Positions 21,500 through 31,121 of a stretch of 64,000 bases of DNA are shown one piece after another. The stretch spans positions 1,116,001 through 1,180,000 of the forward strand of contig JALUTQ010000007.1 of assembly GCA_032718865.1 (NCBI GenBank). Direction: 5' to 3'. The stretch comes from Tilletia caries. Taxonomy: Eukaryota > Basidiomycota > Exobasidiomycetes > Tilletiales > Tilletiaceae. The notes under the pieces were generated by a model. It saw only the letters and a list, made by a program, of their open reading frames with translations. It made no database searches and was not told the DNA's origin. Numbering within the stretch: position 1 is the first letter of the stretch; each line of letters begins with the position of its first letter. The position numbers were made by a program, and so were the translations under genes.

Positions 21500-21702
21500 C
21501 AGCACGTGCTTCCCCCGCTTGGGCCGCTTCCCTTTGTCTGTCGCCCAGGCAATCAATCAACAATCAATCAACGCGCCCTTGCCTTGCGTTGCCTTGCTCC
21601 CTCTCTCTGCGCTCTGCGTGTTGTTCCCGCTCACCGCTCACCCGCTTCCAGCCAGCTGCTTCGGGCCGAGGCGTCGCAGATGGGCCTGCACTCCACACTC
21701 AC

Positions 21703-21762
21703 CCGCACCCGCACCCGCACCCGCACCCGCACCCGCACCCGCACCCGCACCCGCACCTTCTC
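21703..21762 (+). repeat. CACCCG hexanucleotide microsatellite
   Basis: About nine units of CACCCG (frame-shifted ACCCGC) just upstream of the palmitoyltransferase ATG, most likely in its 5' UTR. All frames read Thr-Arg, Pro-Ala or His-Pro dipeptides, so it generates spurious open frames. Confidence 0.9.
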
Positions 21763-21791
21763 ACCAGCTACATAGGAAGTAAGGAAGGACC

Positions 21792-24280
21792 ATGCCGCGG
21801 ATCGACCTGCCCAACACCGGGCCCGGACGGCCACCGCTCAAGCCCGTCGAGCTCATCTGGGTCACCGGCACCTGCAGCCTGATGGCCTTCCTCGCACTCA
21901 CCCCGCAGCTGTTCATCATCGGGCCCTACTACAGGAACAACCCGGCCTTCACCTTCACACAGCTGCTCGCCGTGCTCGTGCCCTTCAACGCGGCCATCCT
22001 CGCCGTCTTCTGCAACTACCACCTCGCAGTAAGCACGTCCCCAGGCAGAGTACCGCACGACTGGGAACCAGACTGGGCAGCTCTTGGAGCTGAGCCACCG
22101 CCTCACCATCACCAGCAACAACAGCACTCCCACTCCCACTCACAGAACTCGTCCGATGACGACCGCGACGACGGACACGAACACGAACACGCGCCCACAT
22201 CCAAAAACGCAAACCCTCTCGCCGTGCCCCGCTTCTGCAAGACGTGCAACAGCTACAAGCCGCCGCGCACACACCACTGCAAGCAGTGCAGGTCCTGCAC
22301 CCTCAAGATGGACCACCACTGTCCCTGGATCGCAAACTGCATCGGACACAACAACGCACCACACTTCCTCCGCTTCCTCTACGCAACCGAGTTCGCCCTC
22401 CTTTTCCACTCCATCCTCATCTCAGCACGCATCGCGGACTACTGGTCACCGCCAGGCGCGTACTGGATCCCACCCGGAACACCGGAGATGGTCCTCATCA
22501 TCTTCAACTACATCGCTGCTCTTATTGTCGGCTTCCTCGTTGGCATCTTCTGCGTCTACCACACATGGCTCCTCGCCAACGGCAACACCACCATCGAGAG
22601 CTCCGAACGCGAGCGCGTACGCACCATGGTTAGAAGAGGCCGCATCAGAGAGGTATGTCCCAACCCTAATCCTAAGTCTGCCTTTCTCCATAAGCTCACT
22701 CCTTTCTTTCCCAGATCCGCTATCCTTTCGATCTCGGCCCATTCGCCAACATCTGCTCCGTCCTCGGTCCCACACCCCTCCACTGGTTTATTCCAGGCCT
22801 CCAGACACAGTCCGGCGACGGCCTCGTCTTCCGATATCGCAACGGCACCCCACCATGGCTCCCCTTCGCATGGCCACCCAGAGACCCCACCCATTCACAC
22901 CATTCCCGCCATTCACAACAGCACATCAGTCCCAGCGCCATGCGGAAGCGCGCCGAACTCGAGCAAGGCTGGGAGTGGGAGCGCGAGCGCGCTCAGGCAC
23001 GCGATGATCAGGGCGGCGCGTATGCATCGGCCCATGCATTTACCTACGGCGCCGAGCGCCTCAATCCCGCATTGCAACCGTCCAACATCCAGAGGAGAAG
23101 GGAGAAGGACAATCATTCACCACCAGAAGGCCTACGTCCGCGTGTGAGAAGGGGCAGCGAAGGTGTCGAGATCAAGCCTCGAAGGTTCGATCTCACATTC
23201 GCTCACGAGCAGCGCGAGTGGGAGCTAGATCACCAGGGGGACACGGAAGAAATACATCATTCAGGCCCGTCGTATATGCGAGGACTTCCTGCGGCCATCC
23301 CCGACAGCGATGACGATGACAATCACAGCATGGACGAACATGGCCATCGACTCGGAACTTCAGTCCAGCCAGCGTTCAACACAACCAGCCACGGCTCGAA
23401 CCAACACCGCAAAGGCCCCAGCTACGTGTCCGACGGCGAATCCGACGACGACGACGACGACGACGACGGGCCGATCTACCTCTCCGACCCGTCCTTCCCG
23501 CAGGTGGACATGTCCGAAGTTGCCCCCTTACACGAATCCCGCAGGGCAAGCGTCACACAGGCCGAAGAGGTCGACGAGTCCGACGCGTACATGCCCGCTT
23601 ATGGTGGGGAGGACGGCTATGGCTCGCCCGCCTTGCTCTCTCGCGAACAGTCTGTTCACAGTTTGACGCACGCCGCTCGCTCGATCATCGGTGGCGGCGG
23701 CGGACCCAACGCCATGCCGGAGTTTGCCCTGGACAGCAATGACTCCTCACTCGAGCGCCATCACATTGGAGACGAGGAGGGAGTGGACGGGTTGGGACGT
23801 GATGGACGGAGGCTTGCCCGGCGGGACAGTTCGCTTTCGGATGTGGAGGCGTGGTTGGAGGGTCAGCAGGAACCTGAGTACGACCATCATCGGGAGGAGC
23901 ACAAGGTTGATGATGGAGTGCATGATGATGATGAGGAGGAGAAGGAGGAGGAGGAGGAGGAGGAGGGGCGGGATAACGATGGCGACGAGGAGGAAGTCGT
24001 CCGAGCCAAGACAAAAGCCAAAGCGAAAGCAAGAGCGCGCGCAAAGGTACAAAAGCGACGGAGGAGGCTGAGCTTCACCTCGTGCTCGTCCTCCTCGTCC
24101 GATTCCTCCTCCTCCTCCTCCTCGGCAGCATCCAAGTCGTCCGGCTTTCGCAGTCGGAGTGGGACCGTCTCGACGACGACGCAGCATACGACGCAGGCGC
24201 AGGCGCAACAGGCACAGGCACAAGGGACGGAGGGGGGACTTGCTGGGTTCATAGATACTGCAGCATCACCTCACACTTAA
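21792..24280 (+). CDS. DHHC palmitoyltransferase, Pfa4-type, with long acidic tail
   Basis: Two exons, 21792-22652 and 22715-24280, give 808 residues (intron 62 nt, GTATGT...CCCAG). Two N-terminal membrane segments (about 20-40 and 52-72) precede a DHHC cysteine-rich domain: FCKTCNSYKPPRTHHC, CRSC, MDHHCPWIANCIGH. Two more membrane segments follow (FALLFHSILIS and IFNYIAALIVGFLVGIF), then a TTxE-like TTIESSE motif and the splice to IRYPFDLGPFANICSVLG, a segment typical of fungal Pfa4-like enzymes. The enzyme would S-palmitoylate membrane proteins at the ER. Yeast Pfa4 is about 380 residues. The additional roughly 420 residues here are disordered: Asp-, Glu- and Ser-rich runs, a Lys/Ala-rich stretch (KTKAKAKARARAKV) and a Gln/Ala-rich end. 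The subfamily call is less certain than the DHHC call. Confidence 0.88.
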
Positions 24281-24710
24281 CCCATCTACGGGTTTTATCA
24301 TTCTACATCTTCTAATCAATCACCCACCCGTTTCCCATTCCCGGTACCGACGCTCGCCGTGCTTTGCGGCCTCCTATCCCACCCCACCCTCCCCATCCGA
24401 CGTACCCGGTCACAGTAACACCGAATCCGACGGCCGCCCCTTTCTTTTACCCCCAGTCGCCCGCAGCCACTCTCGCCCACAACACGAACGGACGTTGTGG
24501 CCTCCGACTTGCAGCTTGCAGGGCCCCATTTAATCTTTACCTGTACTTTTTTTCTTTTTCGTCTTCTTGGCCCCTTTTATCTACCATTCCCACCCAAAAG
24601 CTATACACGCATATTATCTTCCTGCTCGTTCTTGTGCTGGTTCTTCATGGTCTTTCCTGTCATGCTTTGATGGACGAGGAAGACGGAGGATGATGTGTGT
24701 AATTTGAGGA
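24281..24710. other. Convergent 3' spacer
   Basis: Between the palmitoyltransferase (+) and the MOSC gene (-). Pyrimidine-rich on the plus strand, with a TTTTTTTCTTTTTC stretch near 24546. No gene supported. Confidence 0.5.
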
Positions 24711-26453
24711 TCATGTCTCCGAAGACTCCTCCGTCTCTTCTTTTCTCCATCGAACCCGCACGCGATCTCCGACCTGCACCCGGCCATACGATACCTCGTC
24801 CTCGTCCTCATCCCCTCCCACCCCCACCGCCGGCGCCCCATCGACCAACCCCAGCGGCACCGGACAAGCATACATCCCAAAACAAGGCTGTCGCCGATCT
24901 ACATCCCGCTCGCCGAGGTAGCCCTGATCAGTAGTGACCTTGACACGCATGCGCCAGCCGTCCCTCGCGAGCAGGCGGAGCGGGATCGCTCGGTCTCTGT
25001 CGGCTGTGCTTGGGTTGACGGTCGTCAGTGGGCAGCGGGCGCAGCGGGCGACGAGGTGTAGTTTGCCGTGGTGGTTGTGGTCTGCCTCCTGCTGGAATGT
25101 GGACGGGGGTGTCTCGCTTGTGCAGCGGGCGGGTAGGAACCAGAGTGTCTCCCACGACTCCTCGGAGAACGGCGGGAAGGCTTCTTGGTGCGATCCCCCG
25201 CTGGATATCCTGCCTTTGAGGACGATGTTGGGTCGGAACCGGAGCATGTCGATACAAGGCTTGTCGGACCGTGCCTCCCTGCTTTCCAGCCCGAACGGAG
25301 AATTGGTGATGGAATTCGAAAGGTCGTCCCCGCCCTTCCCAGCGAGAACCGACCACGTGAGCGGATCCAACCCCGCGATCGCCCTCCGCGCACCTTCCTG
25401 CGCCTGTTCCTCGACTTCCTCAGCGACCTTGTCCTCGAGAGCCTGGAGGGACTCGACGGTGGCGACGAGTAGCGGGTACTCGTCTGCGAAGTGGATCCCC
25501 CGGGGACCTTGGAGAGATGGAACGTCCGGACCGGGCTGGGGGGTGCGGTAGATTGGGTGGGAGATCCGTGTGGCGGAGGATGGGGTGGTGTCGAATTGGA
25601 CGAGCGTGGCTGGGTATCCGAGAAACTGGGCCAAGAGAAGGAAAGATTAGACCATCTAGGAATATTGCATCAAGGATTCAAGCATGACCTTCGATGGCAA
25701 AGTCGAGGGACTCACCTCAGTCAGCCACTCCGCGGGAGTAGGCGTGCCAGCAGTTTGTCCCAAAGCTTGGACGACCCTGCCGTCTGCGGCATCCCCCCAC
25801 ATGGGCAGTTCGGGCAGCAAATCCCACCTCTTCAACTCGTCCTGGCTCGGTCGAAGCGGGATGGTGAACGGTTTTAGGTCATCCCTTCCCGCCTGCGGGG
25901 CGAGCGATACCGTAAGGAGGCCGGCTTCCTCGTCGATAGACGGCTGAATTAGGGTCAACTGATGAAGGTGGCAAAGGGAGAAGATCTTCAGACCGGCCGT
26001 TTCAAAAGCTCCATGATAACAAGATATCGTAATAACACTCACCTTGGCCTCCTGTCGCAAGGAAAGTACCAGATGCTTCTCGGTGCCGACGATGGCCCAG
26101 TTCCGATCGAGCTCGAGGCCCTTCTTGAGAAGCTCGACGGAGTCCACTCGGGAGCCTTTACAGCTCTTGATCGGATAGATGTGGATCGAATCGACGACGG
26201 CCGCCTCTTCCTCCTCTCCTTCTCCTCCATCTCGCGGCCGCTGTCGTGCATCTTCAGTAGTTCCGTCCCGACCTGTTTTGGAGGCGGCTCGTCCACCGGC
26301 GCGCAGGACGAAATGCTGGATAGCCCCGAGCAGGAGCAGGCCGAGGAAGATGGTGAAGTGTAGGGCGAGTTTGGGGTCGACCCATTCGTCCTGGAGGAGG
26401 ATCGACTTGAGTAAGGAAGGCGAGGACGAGGACGGCATTTGATTATTCTTCAC
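24711..26453 (-). CDS. MOSC-domain protein (mARC/YcbX-like), membrane-anchored
   Basis: Three exons, 26453-26043, 25958-25716 and 25625-24711, give 522 residues. A single N-terminal membrane segment (LHFTIFLGLLLLGAI, about residues 31-46) is followed by an acidic linker and the MOSC N-terminal barrel start DSIHIYPIKSCKG. Further on, RFRPNIVLKG, CARCPLTTVNP and QPCFGMYACPV match the molybdenum cofactor-binding part of mARC and YcbX proteins, which reduce N-hydroxylated compounds together with cytochrome b5 partners. Anchoring resembles mARC in the outer mitochondrial membrane. The first intron is 84 nt, a multiple of three without a stop, so an unspliced form would add 28 residues in frame. 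Its GTGAGT donor and CATCAG acceptor support splicing. A low-complexity insert sits between the two MOSC halves. Confidence 0.82.
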
Positions 26454-26748
26454 ACATGCAAATGTTCACGCTGGGAAGGATATACGTACACACACACTCG
26501 CGGCGCGTTTGAGATCCCGCTCGCCCGGCCACAGCAGGTATGTAAGTATAAAGACTAAGTCAGTACTAAGTCCTTGCGGCGAAGGCCTTCGCTCGTGAAT
26601 CGCGGTGAAGCGTGTCTATCTAGAGAGTCTGAGGCGAGACCCGCTCCAAATCGTGACCCCGTGTGGTCACGATATCCGACCCGTTCCCCGCTCCCCGCTC
26701 CATCGCTGCTCACGACGACGTCGACTTGCCAGTTGCCAGGCAAACAAG
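26454..26748. other. Divergent promoter region
   Basis: Shared upstream region of the MOSC gene (-) and the RING gene (+), 295 bp. Contains CACACACAC near 26490 and no clear core element. Confidence 0.4.
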
Positions 26749-28964
26749 ATGTCGAGCTCGAATGCCGCGTCCCGATCGGGCGTGCCACCGATGGCTCACT
26801 GCTGGCAGTGCGACTCCGACATCCGCCCACTCACCAGCCCGAGCCACGAAGAGCTCACCTGTCCCCGATGCGGAGGTAGCTTCGTCGAACTCCTTCCCGA
26901 GCGCGACGACGACGACGACGACAACGACGACCACAATGGCCTCTCTGGCATATATGGAGGAGGAGGCGAGGGTGGAGCAGGCGGCGTAGGAGACGGCGGA
27001 TATTGGGACAACGCTCCAGGTCCATCGGGTGCTTCTGGCGCTCAGGCCGCAGGACGTCCGCTTCAGACCATCCTCGGTGGCGTCTTCCAGAGCCTGATGG
27101 CCGGCGCAACTCAGCAACAACAACAAGGACAACGAGCGAATCAGAGAGGCTCAGACTCTGCTAGCTACGACTCAGGCTCGGGCTCAGCAGGAGGCTTCCG
27201 ATACGGACAGGCAAGCATCGGACCCGTTCGGGTAACATACGGCGGCGTCACCCTCGGAGGAGCTGGGCCCAGTACAGCGCGGCGGACGGTTCTGGGTGGG
27301 GTGCGCGGGCAACAGCCACAGTCATTGAGCAGGTGAGTGTTTCTTACCCATTTTTGGCTGATGACAGCGCTGGAACGCAGCCAGTAAAATGCTGACCATT
27401 CCTCTCCGAGAGCAGTTTCCTAGATTCGACCAACGCAAATCGCCGCAGCACACAGAATCTCTTTGGGCAAGATAGGTGGGTCTTTTTCGATCCCATGCCT
27501 CATTCACGTGCTCGTATTCAATCCTACATCACCTTATCGCGTTCATCAGGTCTACCCAGGGCAGCAGCCCCGGCCTGGGTCCGCAGCACGATCAGCATGT
27601 ACACGACGACGGCATGGGCGGAGCAGGAGGCGCCTCCGACGGACGCTTCTTCAACTGGGATAATCAGGACCGTCCCCAGCATCATGATGGGAGCACATCC
27701 TCTGATCCGCAACGACCAGATCCTCAGCGCAATTCGAATGCAGATAACATGGGACGACAGAATCCAGGAGGGTCGAATGCGAGTCAAGAGTTACCGCCGC
27801 AAATCGAGGCCATTCGAGGACTCTTTTCAAACGTTTTCGGGGGTATGCCGAGGGAAGGAGGAGACAATGCCGACGCATTTGGCCTACCGCTCGGCCTCTT
27901 CGCTGAGTTCTTCGGAGGCGGCGGGACGAACGGTCAGCTCGGCGATTACGTGCTGTCGCAGGAAGGGCTCGACAACATCATTACCCAGCTCATGGAGCAG
28001 ACTGGTCAGGCGCATGGCCCGGCTCGCGCCAGCGAGGAGGCTATCGCTGGCTTGGAGCGCTTTGATCGAAGCGACAGAGCCAGATTGGGTGAGTCACTCC
28101 ATGAGACTGTCCTTCAAACCTCACCATCAATGCTGACCACTCACAAATACGAATCTAAAATACACAGCTAAAGCGAAGAATTCCGAATGCGCAACGTGCA
28201 AAGAAGACTTTATCCCAGGCGAAGAGGAAGCGCCGACTCAGAACGAGGAAGACGATCCTGCCGACGCCGAGCCTCAGGAGAGCACCATCGTCTCCCTGCC
28301 GTGCGACCACATTTTCCACGAGGGCTGCATTGTGGACTGGCTGGTCATAAACGGGACCTGTCCGATATGTCGGTCTCCGGTCGATCGAAGCTCAAGCTCA
28401 AGTGCGAATGCGGGTGGGGACGGGGCAGGAGGAGGCGGTTATCAGGCCTCGGCCAACCGGGATGCTTCTTATGGCTCACCAATCATGAGCGGTGCACCCA
28501 TGGACGGGTCGTCTTCCGCCGCCAGAGCTCCGAACTCCAGTAACAGTGGCGGCGGCGGCGGTGGTGGTGGTGGTGGAGTAGGAGGACCTCTCCGTTTCTT
28601 CGCCAATATGGCCACGGAAGCGATGCGTCAGCAGCAGCAGGCAGGGCAAGCGCCAGGGACTTCGTCCCCGTCATCTCCGTATGGCGCTCCAGCAGCGGGA
28701 ACGCCTTTGGCTATGCCTGGGGCTTGGTTTACGGGGCAAGCCGCGCCGGTTCCTTCCCGTCAAGAACAGCATGGCTCCGCCGGAATCGGTGCGTGGCCAA
28801 GTGGTTCAACCAGCGCGCAAACGAGCAACGACGAGGCTACGGATCGCCAAAGCGGGGGCGCCGGTCGCGAACCGAGCGCTGACGAGCGCAGACGGGTGTT
28901 GCGGCAGGCAGCCGAAGCCCGACAGACACACTCGGTTCCTGATGCTGATGTGGAGTTGGACTGA
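26749..28964 (+). CDS. RING-H2 E3 ubiquitin ligase (RNF115/126-like)
   Basis: Four exons, 26749-27332, 27416-27475, 27550-28088 and 28168-28964, give 659 residues. The N-terminus has a C-x2-C/C-x2-C zinc ribbon (CWQCDS ... CPRCGGSF, residues about 18-46). The C-terminal half has a RING-H2: CATCKEDF, then LPCDHIFHEGCIVDWL and CPICRSPV, from about residue 400. This two-zinc layout matches RNF115/RNF126 (BCA2) type ligases and their fungal relatives, which ubiquitinate membrane-trafficking and quality-control substrates. An acidic insert of about 25 residues lies between the first and second RING cysteine pairs. The rest is Gly/Ser/Gln-rich and disordered. A poly-Asp run encoded by GAC repeats follows the zinc ribbon. 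The small 60-nt exon keeps phase (AG/T...AG/G). The start is the first ATG in frame, and the protein ends PDADVELD. Confidence 0.88.
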
Positions 28965-30883
28965 CGCTACGGTCTCTGCTTCAGTTCCTCTTATCACTTT
29001 GTTTCCTTCATCTTCACCCAGGCTCATTCTGTCACGAGAAGCATGGCATGGCATTGTTGTGTTGCGCAGCCTGAAGCATGCGGAACGTTCATTCCGTTGG
29101 GCGTCAAGGAAAGACACGGACCGGCTTTCTGAAGGATCCCGAAGCGCTCGGGATGTTGTCTATTCACGCATACAGCTCGCTGCGATTGGTTGACCGAGAG
29201 TGTAGCTGACTGTCCTTATCCTTTTCCCCCTCCTCGTACCACCTCACCTGACCTTCAATTCCCGTTCTCCTTGTGGACAGATCGCTCTTCTCCTCCAGTC
29301 GTATGGCGTAAGTTCTGCGATGATCCAGCCGACATGCCCGTCCTCCTCACGAAGGAGGCCGGTTTTCCCCAGACCATTGACGGAGGGAACGTTCTCGGGC
29401 ATTTCCATTTCAACATGAGCCGCGACGACCTTCTTTTCGATCGCCACCTTCCACCTTCGTCCTTTCAAGCCTGCAAGTCTCTTGCTCTCTACAGTCGAGT
29501 GGACCGGCATCAACGCAACACGCCTTGACGATTACGCCCACGCGATCAGATCCTGCTTCACTCGAAAAATGCGAGTCGCACCATGGAACAGCTTTGTGGA
29601 CGCTAACACCGAGGCGGCTGCCCAGGCTGAACGAGCCTCGCTTGGCCATCGATGACCGGGGTATCGCACGGTGTATCGAAACATCTGGAGACCAATCAGA
29701 AGGAGAAGCACGGTGAGCAGGGGCGACTGGCCTATTTGTTCCGTATACGTCTCGTTGGGGTGAATCATCGTCAGCTCAAACTTGACCACCAGCATCCTCC
29801 AACAGGTAAAGCGGCTCGCTTGTAAGATGCGTGACGGCGCGAGGACCGCCTTCAGCCTCAAACCTGATTGGAGCCTCAAAACTGATTACTGATTACTGAT
29901 TGGCGTATACCTTGCAGTGTACCGGAAAGGTGGGGGAGATCAGATGATGTTGGATGCACTCTGAGCATTATTGCAACTCGCTGGCAACTGAAGATTGCCA
30001 AGTCCCCAGCGGGAGTCGAGGGACCGTCGGCCACGCGAGGTTCTGTCAACAAAGGAATCTCATCTCGTTCTCTCCTCCTTCCCCTTCTCCGGCCGCATTC
30101 TCATTTCATGAGGCAGGCCACGTCTCGCTGAGCTGACCTCCTCGTCTGCTTCTTTCCTTCAATCATAACCTCCTTCACTCGCATCCAGTTCTCGATACGG
30201 CACTCACAGCTCTCTCAGTCGGGTTTTCAAAGCTCGCCCACCCACCTCCCCGCGCGTTTCCTACCCAAGCGCTGCTTCCCCGGTCCGCACGCGCGACCGT
30301 AGACAGCGTTCGAGCTCGCATTGGCTTGCTCATCCCACACTGATTGCATTCTGGCTGCAGATGGTCTCCTCTTCTTCTCATTCTCCCATTCTTCCTACAG
30401 TAATTCAAACGTTTTCCATTCCCAACTCCCTCAGCACGGCGACCTCCAGGATCGAGAGTGGCCCATCTTCCTCGAGCCCTTAGCGCCTCTACATGTGTCT
30501 CAGCCCTCGGGCCTCGGGCCTCGGTTCTTCAACATCACGGTCGCAAACCTCAAGCCTCAAGCTAATAGCCTCCGCTCCTCATAACCTGATGCCCCATTAA
30601 CTCATCCCAGCTGCACGTAAGTTGTTAAAGCCACGCAACATCCAGCTTAATGAGGCATTAGGCATTAGGCATGAGGCAGACATGGGCCTGGACGTGGGCG
30701 TGGGCGTGAGTTTGTGCAAGATGTCCACATTTTTCGGTGCTTTGACCCCGTAGGCGAAGCCGGAGCTTGGGCCTCTCCGTCTGGAACACGGGGTCCCTGC
30801 TCAAACTCGCTGACTCTTCTCTTCGCCCTTCTGCAATGTCCCGTGTTCGACACCAGGAATTAGATTCCGGGAACTTACCTTTA
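28965..30883. other. Intergenic spacer left of the copia element
   Basis: Nearly 2 kb without a convincing gene. Features seen are a small minus-strand frame at 29532-29795 (separate entry), ACTGATT repeats near 29880-29900, GGCCTCGGGCCTCGG near 30511 and AGGCATTAGGCATTAGGCATGAGGC near 30651. It may include decayed sequence. Confidence 0.4.
29532..29795 (-). CDS. Candidate small single-span membrane protein
   Basis: An ATG-led frame of 87 residues (29795), with a second in-frame ATG at 29768 giving 78. It has a clear hydrophobic stretch, SPLLTVLLLLIGLQMF, followed by basic residues (RYTVRYPGHR), as in a small anchored protein. There is no family match I recognise and no supporting intron structure. 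It may be a chance frame. Confidence 0.25.
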   Translation of the reverse strand: MLVVKFELTMIHPNETYTEQIGQSPLLTVLLLLIGLQMFRYTVRYPGHRWPSEARSAWAAASVLASTKLFHGATRIFRVKQDLIAWA

Positions 30884-30888
30884 CATGT
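30884..30888. repeat. Target-site duplication of copia element, left
   Basis: CATGT directly abutting the LTR at 30889; the same five bases abut the right LTR at 37408-37412. Confidence 0.8.
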
Positions 30889-31121
30889 AGTTGAGTAACG
30901 GTCCTCCGTACTAGCGCGCAGAGGTTCAGGGAGTAGGGCAATCTCAGACGTACCTCTGACCAGTATTCTTGGCTCAAGGTGTGTGTCTGTCTGATTGCGT
31001 GAAGGAGAGTGCTAGGAGGATACATTCATGAAGCTCTTCGATACCTTCCCCTTGCTGTCACCCTTTTTCCCTCCGAGCGTACCTCCACGTAGCGTCTCAT
31101 CCCGAGCACGCCCTTTCAACT
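30889..31121 (-). repeat. 3' LTR of copia element
   Basis: 233 bp; preceded on the element's sense strand by the polypurine tract GGGAGGGGG (31122-31130). Near-identical to 37176-37407. The last frame of pol runs into it and stops near 31097. Confidence 0.9.

Larger units (their letters stand above)
19520..21506. mobile_element. Putative non-autonomous TIR element, about 2 kb
   Basis: Two 57-bp inverted repeats (19527-19583 and 21443-21499) match at 56 of 57 positions. Immediately outside each lies the same 7-bp direct repeat CAGCACG (19520-19526 and 21500-21506), as expected of a target-site duplication. The unit is 1,973 bp between the outer repeat ends. No long frame or transposase motif occurs inside. 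The interior has several exon-like pieces, described separately. It sits between SelO (-) and the palmitoyltransferase (+), so each gene has one repeat copy upstream, in the same orientation relative to its transcription. A shared promoter element is thus an alternative to transposition. Superfamily cannot be assigned; 7-bp duplications are less common than 8-9. Confidence 0.6.

Noticed and set aside
21703..21762. CRISPR-like repeat array
   Set aside because: Uniform hexanucleotide repeat without spacers, in a eukaryote.
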